Assembly: GCF_003323715.1 (NCBI RefSeq)
Contig: NZ_QOIN01000073.1
Location: 62,001-126,000 of the forward strand
Length of the DNA: 64,000 bases
Source of the DNA: Streptomyces diacarni
GTDB lineage: Bacteria; Actinomycetota; Actinomycetes; Streptomycetales; Streptomycetaceae
Direction of reading: 5' to 3'
Both the position numbers and the translations under genes were made by a program. Positions 51,251 to 61,903 of the stretch are shown here, one piece after another (the stretch's first letter is position 1; every line of letters begins with the position of its first letter). The notes under the pieces are model-generated. The model was not told the origin of the DNA, made no database searches, and worked only from the letters and a program-made list of their open reading frames with translations.

Positions 51251-51472
51251 ATGGACACGAAAGGCAGCCTCGCCTCCCTCCCCTGGTGGGTCACCTGGAT
51301 CGTCATACCGGTGATCGCGCTCGTCGTCTTCGGCGGCCTGATCGCCAGCCTGGTCGGCTTCCTGATCGGCCTGCTGTTCAAGATCCTGGTCTTCGTCGCC
51401 CTGGTCGGCGGTGTCGTCTACCTCGTCCGCCGCTTCAAGTCCGGCTCCTCCTCGTCCCGCAGCGACTGGTGA
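51251..51472 (+). CDS. DUF5326 small membrane protein
   Basis: The 73-aa protein has two closely spaced helices (WWVTWIVIPVIALVVFGGL and FLIGLLFKILVFVALVGGV) and a short basic tail RRFKSGSSSSRSDW. This fits the DUF5326 family of Streptomyces. Unknown function, likely inner-membrane. An ACGGAGC ribosome-binding site lies 8 bases before the ATG. Convergent with the YibE/F gene. Confidence 0.85.
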   Translation: MDTKGSLASLPWWVTWIVIPVIALVVFGGLIASLVGFLIGLLFKILVFVALVGGVVYLVRRFKSGSSSSRSDW

Positions 51473-51527
51473 CCGCCCGCCTTCCGCGGTGACGAGCGGC
51501 TCCGCGCGCTCGTCACCGGGAGCGGCG

Positions 51528-53114
51528 TCACTTCGGCTTGCGCCGGCGGCCACCCCGGCGGTTGGGAGCGGGGACGGACGCGGAGGCCGGGACGGCGGCC
51601 GACGCCGCCGACACCGCTGCGGGCGCCGGCACGGCCGCGGACGCGGCGCGCGAGCGGTCGGCGGAGACGACCAGGGCCGCCAGCAGCGTCGTCACCGGCA
51701 CCGAGGCGACGAGACCGATGGAGCCGACCAGGGTCCGGACGATCTCCTCGGCGACCACCTCGCTCGTGGCGACCATCGTCACGTCACTGCGCGCGATGGA
51801 GAACAACAGCAGCAGCGGCAGCGCGGCACCCGCGTACGCCAGCACCAGCGTGTTGACGACGGACGCGATGTGGTCCCGCCCGATGCGCATGGCGGAGCGG
51901 TAGATCGTGCGCCGGCTCGCCCCCGGATCCGCCTCCCGCAGCTCCCACACCGCCGACGTCTGGGTGACCGTCACATCGTCCAGCACGCCGAGCGAGCCGA
52001 TCAGCACCCCGGCCAGCAGCAGCCCCCGGATCTCGATGCCGGGATACAGCCCGTGCACCAGCCCCGTCTGGTCGTCGGTGTTGCCGGTCAACTGGGCCCA
52101 GTCGATGAACAGCGACCCCAGCACCCCGATCAGCAGCAGCGACACCAGCGTCCCCAGCACCGCCACCGAGGTGCGGGCCGACAGACCGTGGCACAGGTAG
52201 AGCGTCGACAGCATGATGGCGCTGCCCCCGATCACCGCCACCACCAGCGGATTCGATCCCTGGAGTATCGCCGGCAGGATGAACAGCGTCAGCACCGCGA
52301 AGCTGATGACCAGCCCCACCAGAGCCAACACCCCGCGCAGCCGCCCCACCAGCACCACCACGAGCGCGAACACACCGGCGAGCAACAGCATGGGCACGTC
52401 GCGATTGGTGTCGACGACGCTGTACTGCAACTCGCGCGGCGCCTTCTCCGAGTACCCGACCACGACCTTCTGACCGACCTCGTAGGTACGGGTGGCGTCC
52501 GGGGTGACGACCTCCGTGAACGTCCGCCCCGCGCCCTTGCCCTCGGTGACCTCCACCGTCGCCTTGCGGCACGGGCCGTGCGCACCCCCCGCCCCGCCGC
52601 CCGACTGCCCGGCGGAGCCGCCGGGCGAACCGGACGGCGGCTGGCGGACGTTGACGTCGGAGCAGTCGACCTCGACCAGCTTGGTCACCTTCGCGCCGAA
52701 CGTCGGCCGGTCGAAGCCGACACCCGAGTGAGCGTCCTGGTGCCCCGGCGTCCCGCCCGGCCACAGCACCACCAGCCCCGCCAGCACCGCCACCGCGAAC
52801 GGCACGAGCACGGCGGCGATCACCTTCCGCAGATGCCGGGAGACGGGCGCCGCAGGACCGTGGCTGTGCCCGTGCCCGTGCCCGTGCCCCTGCCCGCCCC
52901 CGTTTCCGTGGCTGTGGCCGCCGTGGATGCTTCCCCCGTGGGTGGGAGCGTGGCCTTGCGCGGCGGTGTGGCCGTACGCCTCCCCCTGCGCGGGAGGGTG
53001 GTTCTGCGCGGGGTGGTTCGGCACAGGTGGGTGGCCAGGGCCCGGGGGGTGGGCGGAGCCGGGCGCGGGGCCGCGGTGGGGCGTCGGTTGGTCCGGCGAG
53101 TGCGAGTCGGTCAC
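51528..53114 (-). CDS. YibE/F-like membrane protein with His-rich N-terminus
   Basis: The 528-aa protein has a first 85 residues dominated by His, Gly and Pro (HGGSIHGGHSHGNGGGQGHG, then HGHGHSH), then an N-terminal helix, a soluble domain (about 130-210) and seven or eight helices (about 215-500) of the YibE/F type. In other actinobacteria YibE/F members are poorly characterised. The His tract resembles metal-binding segments of zinc or nickel transporters. The GTG at 53114 has a weak site; an in-frame start after the His tract is possible. Divergent from the thiC riboswitch. Confidence 0.85.
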   Translation of the reverse strand: MTDSHSPDQPTPHRGPAPGSAHPPGPGHPPVPNHPAQNHPPAQGEAYGHTAAQGHAPTHGGSIHGGHSHGNGGGQGHGHGHGHSHGPAAPVSRHLRKVIAAVLVPFAVAVLAGLVVLWPGGTPGHQDAHSGVGFDRPTFGAKVTKLVEVDCSDVNVRQPPSGSPGGSAGQSGGGAGGAHGPCRKATVEVTEGKGAGRTFTEVVTPDATRTYEVGQKVVVGYSEKAPRELQYSVVDTNRDVPMLLLAGVFALVVVLVGRLRGVLALVGLVISFAVLTLFILPAILQGSNPLVVAVIGGSAIMLSTLYLCHGLSARTSVAVLGTLVSLLLIGVLGSLFIDWAQLTGNTDDQTGLVHGLYPGIEIRGLLLAGVLIGSLGVLDDVTVTQTSAVWELREADPGASRRTIYRSAMRIGRDHIASVVNTLVLAYAGAALPLLLLFSIARSDVTMVATSEVVAEEIVRTLVGSIGLVASVPVTTLLAALVVSADRSRAASAAVPAPAAVSAASAAVPASASVPAPNRRGGRRRKPK

Positions 53115-53195
53115 CGACCGATCATCGCAAGAACGGCCATGCGGGGTGTTCAGTACGGGCGGTGTGCCGTTAGCGTAGAGACGCCTTTGCACATC

Positions 53196-53306
53196 GCGGG
53201 AGCTCCGAGCACGGGGCTGAGAGGGCGCTGACCTCCGTGGAGGGAACCACGGGAGCCGCTGTGCCGACCGCCGAACCTGTTACCGGGTAATGCCGGCGTA
53301 GGGAGT
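53196..53306 (+). promoter_or_regulatory. TPP riboswitch (THI element)
   Basis: The conserved core is complete: CTGAGA (53217-53222), CGACCG (53264-53269), GAACCTG (53273-53279), and GGGTAATGCCGGCG (53284-53297), closing with a purine-rich GTAGGGAG that also provides the ribosome-binding site of thiC. Thiamine diphosphate binding should block translation. TAGCGT (53171-53176) is a possible -10 box. Confidence 0.97.
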
Positions 53307-53313
53307 GGGTCTC

Positions 53314-55122
<1,809 letters not shown>

Positions 55123-55160
55123 CCACCCGGACACCCGGGACGGCTGTGTAGAGTCCCACC

Positions 55161-55201
55161 GGGGCCCGAAGCCGCACGTTGGAGGTGCGACTTCGGGCCC
55201 C
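55161..55201 (+). terminator. Terminator after thiC
   Basis: GGGGCCCGAAGCCGCAC (55161-55177) and GTGCGACTTCGGGCCCC (55185-55201) pair at 16 of 17 positions with a 7-base loop. The stem is very stable. Confidence 0.93.
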
Positions 55202-55235
55202 ACCCACGCGCGCCGGGCGCCGGCTCCAAGCGCGG

Positions 55236-55305
55236 GGCGCCGGGCGCCGGGCGCCGGGCGCCGGGCGCCGGGCGCCGGGCGCCGGGCGCCGGGCGCCGGG
55301 CGCCG
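55236..55305. repeat. Perfect (GGCGCCG)x10 heptamer array
   Basis: Ten identical 7-bp units start at 55236 and end at 55305 with no mismatch, each holding the palindrome GGCGCC. Related but irregular copies precede it from about 55209. It lies in the gap between thiC and the BRO-N gene, and no frame through it is supported. Confidence 0.95.
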
Positions 55306-55369
55306 GGAAGCATGCGCCCGTGCGCGTGGGCGGCTCCGCGCCGGGGAGCACGTACACAGGGGCGCGACG

Positions 55370-56329
55370 CTACGCGCCGGGAAGCACATACACATGCGCG
55401 CCCTCCGGGTCCACCCCCCGCTGCCGCACGCAGTTGTGGCGCAGCAGCAACCGCAGCGCCGCCAGCACCTTCTCCTGCGGCAGGCCCGTGCGGCCCACCA
55501 CCTCCTCCATGCAGACCCGCGCCTCGCCGTGCACCGTCAGCATCCCCGCCATCAACGCGGCCACCGGCCACACGTCCTTGGTGATCGCCAACTGGTTCCG
55601 CTCCCAGAGCGACAGCAACGAGACGGCACCCGCGGAACGCTGCGGGGCGGGGGCCGGGGCGGAGTGCACCTCCCGGTGCCCCGGGTCCGTGTTCTCGACG
55701 AGCCGGCCCAGCAGGCCGATGATCTCCCGGTGCTGCGCGAGCATCTCCTGGTGCTGCGCCAGCATCTCCTGGTGCGCGGCCGTCACCCCGCTCTCGAACC
55801 TCCGCTCCTCGCGCCGCTGCGCCAGCCACTCCTCGTCCATGCGCAGGTTGTGCTCCTCCAGCCGCACGATGGCGTCCGCGACCGCCGCCGGCATCGCGTA
55901 GGCCGTCGGGCCGTCGGCTTCCCGCGGTTGGACTTCCGCCTTCTCCAGGGTGTAGGTGCCCTCGCGCTGTACTTTGACGACGACTTCGGTGATCCAGTTC
56001 TTGAACGGCTCGCACTCGCGTTTCACGCAGCCGTTGACGAGGCGGATGAGGCCGCCGAGACTCAACATCGTCATCGACTTCTTGAGTCCCTGACCTGGCG
56101 GAACAAGCCAACCCTCACGGGAAATGAGGGTTTCGAGAGGGGTTCGCATGTCCTCGGGCACGTGTCGTCGCAACGCCTCGCTGGCGTTCGTGTGTCCCAG
56201 TTCCCGGGCGACGTCGGCGGCCGGGAACCAGTGCCGGCCGTCCGGCAGCGTCAGTCTCCGTACGCGTGCTCCGGTGGCCGCGTACACGAAGTCGTTGATG
56301 TCGATGGCGTCTTGCCACTGCTCGTTCAT
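55370..56329 (-). CDS. BRO-N (phage antirepressor-like) protein with coiled-coil and C-terminal domain
   Basis: The 319-aa protein has a BRO-N domain at about 10-120 (RRLTLPDGRHWFPAADVARE; VNGCVKRECEPFKNWITEVV), the classic phage antirepressor or baculovirus repeated-ORF fold. It continues with a coiled coil (about 150-215) containing HQEMLAQHQEMLAQH repeats from 21-bp units, and a winged-helix-like end (LPQEKVLAALRLLLRHNCV) that may bind DNA. GGAGG is eight bases before the ATG at 56329. It is divergent from a Nudix gene across a palindrome-rich region. Similar in plan to the protein at 3886-4716. Confidence 0.85.
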   Translation of the reverse strand: MNEQWQDAIDINDFVYAATGARVRRLTLPDGRHWFPAADVARELGHTNASEALRRHVPEDMRTPLETLISREGWLVPPGQGLKKSMTMLSLGGLIRLVNGCVKRECEPFKNWITEVVVKVQREGTYTLEKAEVQPREADGPTAYAMPAAVADAIVRLEEHNLRMDEEWLAQRREERRFESGVTAAHQEMLAQHQEMLAQHREIIGLLGRLVENTDPGHREVHSAPAPAPQRSAGAVSLLSLWERNQLAITKDVWPVAALMAGMLTVHGEARVCMEEVVGRTGLPQEKVLAALRLLLRHNCVRQRGVDPEGAHVYVLPGA

Positions 56330-56387
56330 GAGCATCACCTCCGATGCTCACACAAGCAGCTCATCCGTCGAACTCGGGCCCGGTTAG

Positions 56388-56551
56388 CGTTCGTTAACTC
56401 GAACGAGTGAAGTGGTGCGCACACAAAGGGCGGTTCGTGGCTCCCCCCTCTTGCCACGAACCGCCCGGCTCTACGCGCGAAGCTGCGCGGGGCCTCCACA
56501 ATAGTTGACCCAGCGTCAGTGTCCAATCACTTATCGATATAGGCGTATCGA
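56388..56551. promoter_or_regulatory. Palindromic divergent promoter region of the BRO-N and Nudix genes
   Basis: CGTTCG-TTAACT-CGAACG (56388-56405) is a perfect inverted repeat. TTGACC (56505-56510) is a candidate -35, and TCGATA-TAGGCG-TATCGA (56534-56551) is a second perfect inverted repeat. The region is clearly less GC rich than its surroundings. The whole gap 56330-56628 has no gene. Confidence 0.55.
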
Positions 56552-56628
56552 GAGATTTGCTCGCCCGGACACACACAGTTACCTAAGCGGAGGGTTTGAC
56601 CTACGCCCACTTGGGCCAGACCTCCTGC

Positions 56629-57129
56629 ATGTTCGTCGCACGCCCAGTGGTCAAGCGGACTGCCCGCGCCATCCTCCTCGCCCCCGGGGGCGAGCGAGGT
56701 CCTGAGGACCTGATCGTCATCAAGCGCACCAAGCCTGGTCGGGAGCCGTACTGGATCACACCGGGCGGCGGCGTCGAGCCGGACGTCGACCGCACGGTGG
56801 TGGACGCCCTGCACCGCGAGGTCCACGAGGAGTTGGGAGCGGAGATCACCGACGTGGTGCCCGCCTTCGTGGACACGGTGAGTGACCCCAAGGAGACTCC
56901 GGGTGGCGTAAAAATTCAGCACTTCTTCGTGTGCCGTCTCGTTTCGATGAACCCCGCGCTGCGCCACGGGCCCGAAGTCGACAACCCGTGCGGCCGGTAC
57001 GAGATCACCCGGCTCCCCTTCACGCCCGAGGGCGTCACCTCCGTCGACGTGGTGCCCGCGGCGCTGCGCTCCTATCTGGCCGCCAACATCGAAGGGGTAC
57101 GGGCCCTGCTCGCGCCCGACCTCGGATGA
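56629..57129 (+). CDS. Nudix hydrolase
   Basis: The 166-aa enzyme has the Nudix box GGGVEP...REVHEELGAEI (about residues 45-68), with the key Glu residues EVHEE present. Substrates are nucleoside-diphosphate-linked compounds. The start is uncertain: the ATG at 56629 has no ribosome-binding site, while a TTG at 56596 lies too close behind GGAGGG. Its divergent partner is a BRO-N gene. In pSAM2 a Nudix protein (Pif) mediates plasmid immunity, a possible parallel but only suggested by context. Confidence 0.85.
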   Translation: MFVARPVVKRTARAILLAPGGERGPEDLIVIKRTKPGREPYWITPGGGVEPDVDRTVVDALHREVHEELGAEITDVVPAFVDTVSDPKETPGGVKIQHFFVCRLVSMNPALRHGPEVDNPCGRYEITRLPFTPEGVTSVDVVPAALRSYLAANIEGVRALLAPDLG

Positions 57130-57172
57130 GCACCCCGAATCCGGCCGCGCGGCAGGATCCGCACGAGAGGCC

Positions 57173-59224
57173 TCAACCGAACCAACCCTGGAACGCGGAG
57201 TCGGGGTGGGGCTCCTCGGTCTCCGCGCCCCGGCGCTGTGCCTCGGCCAGCGCCCGCTCGGCCTCCTGGCGCCAGGCGGAGACGTCCCGCGCGTACTCGT
57301 CGTCGTCCGCCGAACCGGGCCCGGAACGCGCCGAGATGGCGGCGGAGACGCCGGACGGTGCGGACGGGACGGCAGGGGGCGTCGGCGCCGCGTGCCGCCG
57401 CCGCCTGGGCAGCGGGGCGGGCACGGACGGAGGCGTAATGGTGTAGTCGGTCTCCCCGACGGCGCCACCCCCGCCCCCGCCGTCCACGGACGGCGATGTG
57501 GCGGCGTACGCGTACGTGTGCGCGTCGGAGTACGTCGCCGGGCTCGTGCCGGGGTATGCCGCCGGGCTCGCGTCGGCGTGCGTCGCAGGGCTCACGTCCG
57601 CAGGGACGGGTGCCGGTGGTGGTGGCTGCGCAGGGCCTGTCGCGGGCGGGCCCGAGGGGGCGTCCGCCGTGTTGCCGGACACCGGGTGCCAGGCCGCCGG
57701 CTCCGGCACCGAAACGGGCCCCACCACGGGCGGTGTCGCCGGCATCCGGGGCACCTGCGGCACGTGCGGCGGCTGCGTCGGCGGTGCCGGATACCCGGCG
57801 GGCTGCCTCTGCCGGGCGGGGCCGTCGTCCGGCTGGCCGGCTGCGCCGGTGGGGCTGTGCGCAGTGTCGTCCGGCTGTCTCTTCTCGGTCTCGCCCATGC
57901 GCCGGGTGAGGACGGCCAAGCGCTGCGTGGCCTCGTCCGGTCGCTGGTCGGCGTCCGCCGGTGGCCGTGAGGCATCCGCAGAGCGTGCGTCGGCATCGGC
58001 CGGCCGCTCGTCGCCGTCGACCGACCGCTGGGCGGAATCGGCCGATCGCTGGGCGGGGACGACCGCTGGGGTGGACGGTCCGCGGGCGACGGTGTTCGGC
58101 CGGGTGGGCGGCCGCCCGCCGGGCGCCTCGGAGGGACCGTCGGTGAGGCTGTCGGGGAAGCCGTCGGAGGGGTGGGCGGCCGGGCCCGGTGCGTCCGTCA
58201 GGGGGTCGGCCGCCGGGTCGGTGCCCCCGCGCTCGGGGGACCGCTCCGCCGCGAGGGCGTGCGTCTCGTCACCGCCGGGGGCCGGCGTCCCCGCGTGAGC
58301 GGGCGCCTCGCGGTCCGGCTCGCCAGGTGCGCCGGGCACCGCGGACCCACGCGGCGCTTCGCCTGCCCGGGCCCGCGCCGCCGCCGGCTCTTCCGCCTCG
58401 TCCGCGCGGGCGGCGCGGGCCGCGCGGGCGTCCCGTGCCGCGCCGAAGAAGTCGCCGCCCTTGCGCTTGTAGTCGTCGGTGCCCCACTCGCGGGCCGGGC
58501 GGCGCGGTGCCCGCTGGAGGTGGGGGATGTGCTTCGCGCAGTGGATGTACGCCTCTTCGACGTCGACCCGCACCCACAGCACGGCGCGCCGCCCCGGTAT
58601 GGGGTCCTCGGGCAGGTCGGGTATCCAGGGGCGCAGTTCGGCGTCGTCGAGGACCTCGGCACGCCCGTTGACGTGCAGTCCGATGCGGGCGCGGATGAAG
58701 TCGACGAGCAGGAGGCCCACATGGGGGTTCTCCTGGAGGTTGCCGAGGCTGGCGTGGACACCGTTGCCCCGGTACTCGGGGAAGATCAGCGTCCGCTCGT
58801 CGAGCACGCGCAGGAACCCGGGCGGACCCGCGCGGAAGCTGTTGTCGCACTCGCCGTCGCGGTCGGACGTGGCGAGGAAGAACATCTCCTGCTGGCGGAC
58901 GAACTCGCGCATCCGCTCGTTGAGGTGGTCGAGCATCTGGTCGTCGTAGAAGCGGTTCGCGCGCTTCTGGGAGCCGATACGTTCCTGCAGCGCGTGTTCG
59001 CCCGCGCTGCCGGGGCGCCGCGCCGGGGCACCGGCGGCGTCGGCCGGGAAGCCGCCGGAAAAGCCCGCCGGGGCTCCCGCGGGCGCTTCGGTCCCCCCGC
59101 GCGCGGGGGAGCCGGCGTGCGCACCGACGTGCGCTTCGGTACGCGCTCCGGTGCGCGCGGCGGCAGGCGTCGTATGCCCGGCGGGCCCCTCCCCGCTTCC
59201 GTTCGCCTCACTCACCGCCGACAC
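57173..59224 (-). CDS. PNPOx-fold flavin-type protein with very long disordered C-terminus
   Basis: The 683-aa protein has an N-terminal Ala/Gly region (about 1-80), a pyridoxamine-phosphate-oxidase-like split-barrel domain (about 90-270: QQEMFFLATSDRDGECDNS; EYRGNGVHASLGNL; HVNGRAEVLDDAELRPW) and then about 400 residues rich in Pro, Ala, Asp and Arg with no fold. The tail shows semi-regular units such as RSADSAQRSVDGDERPADA. Domain-only relatives are about 200 aa. GGGAGGGG stands four bases before the GTG at 59224. It lies 74 bp downstream of the flavohaemoglobin-like gene on the same strand and may share its transcript. Confidence 0.8.
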   Translation of the reverse strand: MSAVSEANGSGEGPAGHTTPAAARTGARTEAHVGAHAGSPARGGTEAPAGAPAGFSGGFPADAAGAPARRPGSAGEHALQERIGSQKRANRFYDDQMLDHLNERMREFVRQQEMFFLATSDRDGECDNSFRAGPPGFLRVLDERTLIFPEYRGNGVHASLGNLQENPHVGLLLVDFIRARIGLHVNGRAEVLDDAELRPWIPDLPEDPIPGRRAVLWVRVDVEEAYIHCAKHIPHLQRAPRRPAREWGTDDYKRKGGDFFGAARDARAARAARADEAEEPAAARARAGEAPRGSAVPGAPGEPDREAPAHAGTPAPGGDETHALAAERSPERGGTDPAADPLTDAPGPAAHPSDGFPDSLTDGPSEAPGGRPPTRPNTVARGPSTPAVVPAQRSADSAQRSVDGDERPADADARSADASRPPADADQRPDEATQRLAVLTRRMGETEKRQPDDTAHSPTGAAGQPDDGPARQRQPAGYPAPPTQPPHVPQVPRMPATPPVVGPVSVPEPAAWHPVSGNTADAPSGPPATGPAQPPPPAPVPADVSPATHADASPAAYPGTSPATYSDAHTYAYAATSPSVDGGGGGGAVGETDYTITPPSVPAPLPRRRRHAAPTPPAVPSAPSGVSAAISARSGPGSADDDEYARDVSAWRQEAERALAEAQRRGAETEEPHPDSAFQGWFG

Positions 59225-59298
59225 TCGTCCCCTCCCACAGCGTTGCACAGCGTCCTCGACGACCGGTCTCCCGTGTCACCGACGCAACACCTCATCAC

Positions 59299-60849
59299 TT
59301 ACGCCCCCTGCGCGACCAGTTCTTCGAGCGAATCGTGGCGTATGCGGTGGGTGGGGATACCGAGTCCCACCAGCGCCTCGACCCCGCTGCGGATCATTCC
59401 GGGCGGCCCGGAGAGGTAGCCGTCGTACGCGGCCCAGGGGCCGTAACGGCGTACGGCGTCGGGGATTTCACCGGCGAGTGCGTCGGGTACCGCCAGTGCT
59501 CCGCCCGCGGCGACGACGGGGCGTACGGACAGCCAGTCGTAGCGGTCCTGGAGCCCCAGCATGGTGTCCAGGTCGTAGAGGTCGTGGTCGGTGCGGGCGC
59601 CGTAGAACACCTCGACGGGTCGGATCGTGCCCCGCCCGGCCACGTCCTCGACCAGCGCCTTGATGGGGGCGATGCCGGTGCCGCCGCCCAGGCACAGCAG
59701 GCCGCTGTCGGCGCGGTGGTCGACGGTCATCGAGCCCGCCGGGGGCCCGAGCCGCAGCACGTCGCCGGGGCGGGCCCGCTGCACCAGCGAGGAGGAGACC
59801 CATCCCGCGGGTACGGACTTGACGTGGAAGGTGAGCAGTCCGTCGGTGCGGGGCGCCGAAGCGAAGGAGTAGTGCCGCCACACGCGGGGCCACCAGGGGG
59901 TTTCCAGGCTGGTGTACTGGCCGGCGCGGAAGGGGTAGGGCTGGTCGGGCCGCACGGTGATCACGGCGATCTGCGGGGTGCGGCGCTCGTGGGAGACGAT
60001 CTCGGCGTCCCACCAGGCGGGGGAGTGGCGTTCGGCCTCGGCCGCCGCGTCGATCATCCGCTGGGAGATCGCGGTGTAGGCGCGCACCCAGGCCGCCTCC
60101 GTGCGCGGGCCCCAACTGTGGGGGGCGTAGCGGGCGAGCGCCGCCATGAGGCACTCGCCGACGGCAGGGTAGTGGGTGGGAAGCGTCCCGTACTTGCGGT
60201 GTCCGCGGCCCAGGTTGGCGAGGTAGTCGCCGAAGAGTCTGCCGTCGTCGAGGAGGCGTACGGCGGTCAGCAGCGCGCGGAAGAGCCGGTCGCGCTGGCC
60301 GTCCATGGCGGCGGGGAACATCTCGCGCAGGTGCGGGTACTGGACGAACAGCAGTGCGTAGAAGTACGCCGTCGCGGCGTCGGAGGAACGTTCCAGCTCC
60401 TCCATGCTCACGCGTATCAGCTCGGTGTCGCCCGGCTCGGTGCCCTCGGGCACGTCCCCGGCTGGCGCGTGCGGGTGCGCGGCTTCCGGGTGCGTTTGCA
60501 TAGCTGCCGGGTGCGTTTGCGCAGTTGCCGGGTGCGTGCCCGCGGCTGCCGGGTGCGAGTCCGCTCGGGAGGCGGAGGCCGGGTGGATTTCCGCGTGTGC
60601 GGGGGCTTCCGCCGGGGCGGGGGCCGCCGCCTGGTGCACGGGGGCCGCCTGTCGCGCGGCGGGCGCCTGCTGGGCCGGGGCCCCCTGCCGGGCCGGGGGT
60701 TCCTGCTGGGCCGGAGCCGCCGGTGTGGTGCCGTTGCTGGTCGGCGCGGTGTGCTCCGCGGGTGCGGCATCGGACGGCGGGGGCGTGAACCAGCCCCGTC
60801 CGCCGCTGCCACCGGCGGACGCACCGTCGCTGCCCGACATGGTGGTCAT
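59299..60849 (-). CDS. Flavohaemoglobin-like protein (globin plus FAD/NAD reductase) with disordered N-terminus
   Basis: The 516-aa protein has a low-complexity N-terminus (about 1-140; repeats of the THPAAAQ kind), a globin domain (about 145-275) with the proximal His226 in LPTHYPAVGECL, then a ferredoxin-reductase-type part with RHYSFAS (325-331, FAD) and GGGTGIAP (388-395, NAD). The classical E. coli Hmp order is kept, so NO dioxygenase activity is likely. Hmp begins directly with globin; the 140-residue head is the oddity. AAGGCGAGG precedes the ATG at 60849. Confidence 0.9.
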   Translation of the reverse strand: MTTMSGSDGASAGGSGGRGWFTPPPSDAAPAEHTAPTSNGTTPAAPAQQEPPARQGAPAQQAPAARQAAPVHQAAAPAPAEAPAHAEIHPASASRADSHPAAAGTHPATAQTHPAAMQTHPEAAHPHAPAGDVPEGTEPGDTELIRVSMEELERSSDAATAYFYALLFVQYPHLREMFPAAMDGQRDRLFRALLTAVRLLDDGRLFGDYLANLGRGHRKYGTLPTHYPAVGECLMAALARYAPHSWGPRTEAAWVRAYTAISQRMIDAAAEAERHSPAWWDAEIVSHERRTPQIAVITVRPDQPYPFRAGQYTSLETPWWPRVWRHYSFASAPRTDGLLTFHVKSVPAGWVSSSLVQRARPGDVLRLGPPAGSMTVDHRADSGLLCLGGGTGIAPIKALVEDVAGRGTIRPVEVFYGARTDHDLYDLDTMLGLQDRYDWLSVRPVVAAGGALAVPDALAGEIPDAVRRYGPWAAYDGYLSGPPGMIRSGVEALVGLGIPTHRIRHDSLEELVAQGA

Positions 60850-61059
60850 GCTCGCCTCGCCTTGTACCTCTACCGGATGTGGCGTGCCCATCCGCGTTCC
60901 GAAAGTTTCGGCAATCCGCCCCCTGTGAACATCGCGCGTGGAAACCTTCGCAGTTCTCCAGCACGATGCGGGAGGGACCCGACCATACCGTGAAGGCTTC
61001 GCTCCACAACCCCCGTTCGCTGTTCCGGCGAATTCCGCCATTCGGAACACCGAAGTGAA

Positions 61060-61770
61060 TTACCGTGGCGGCGGAACCAGCCCGTACGCCTCGCGCAGAT
61101 CGCGTCCCGCATAGTGGTACGACGCGAGGGAACGCACATGCTCATCGGCGTTGACGGCGACCGAGACGGGCACGGTGGCGAACAGCTCGGCGTCGGAGAG
61201 GGAGTCGCCGTAGGCCACGCAGTCGCGTGACGCCACCCCGAATTGGGCACAGAGTTCCTGCGCGATCTTCACCTTCGAGGACGGAGAGAGAATCCCGGCG
61301 GGGTCCACCGGCCGCGTGGGATACCTCGCACTTCCGTTCGGCATTGCGCGGGGAACCTCCGGCCACCGTGAACCGTGTGTAGCGTCCGCCCCCCAATCCC
61401 GTAGTCGCCGCACAAAGAAATCCGGCGAGAGGGAAATCACCGCGCAGTGCTCCCCGTTCGCCCTGATCTGTTCCCACACCTCCCGGATGCCCGCCAGCCA
61501 CGGCGCGCCGGTGAAGGCCGCCTCGACGATCTCGTCGGTCAGCTCCGCCCACAGCGCGCACGCCCGCGCGGCGAACTGCGGCGGGGTCAACTCGCGCTGC
61601 GCGAACGCGCGTTCCAGGGTGCGGATCTCCCGCTCGACGCCGAGTTGCTGCGCGATCTCGACGGCGGCAGCGGAGCCGTACAACAGGGTGCCGTCGAGGT
61701 CGAAGAGGTGCAGTCGGGGGCGCCGTCGTCCCGGCGCCTGCGGTGCGCTCACGTACTCAGCCGGGTCCAT
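61060..61770 (-). CDS. HAD-IB hydrolase (SerB-like)
   Basis: The 236-aa protein has HAD motif I LHLFDLDGTLLYG, motif II VISLSPDFFV, a Lys in SSKVKIAQELCAQ and motif IV YGDSLSDAELF. The cap is a small helical insert (about 50-115), as in phosphoserine phosphatase-like enzymes. Substrate unknown. The ATG at 61770 was chosen over upstream starts because it begins the conserved region; no strong ribosome-binding site is seen. It is divergent from the next membrane protein. Confidence 0.88.
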   Translation of the reverse strand: MDPAEYVSAPQAPGRRRPRLHLFDLDGTLLYGSAAAVEIAQQLGVEREIRTLERAFAQRELTPPQFAARACALWAELTDEIVEAAFTGAPWLAGIREVWEQIRANGEHCAVISLSPDFFVRRLRDWGADATHGSRWPEVPRAMPNGSARYPTRPVDPAGILSPSSKVKIAQELCAQFGVASRDCVAYGDSLSDAELFATVPVSVAVNADEHVRSLASYHYAGRDLREAYGLVPPPR

Positions 61771-61903
61771 ACCCGCGATCGTACGAGCCCGCGGACGGCA
61801 GCCGGCACCTGGCGGCCACACCCTGCCGTACTCGGCCGCGAGTAGCCGCGGATACTCCCGCCGTCAGACGCCGCCGGGGCCCGCCGGACACAGACTCGGC
61901 GGT

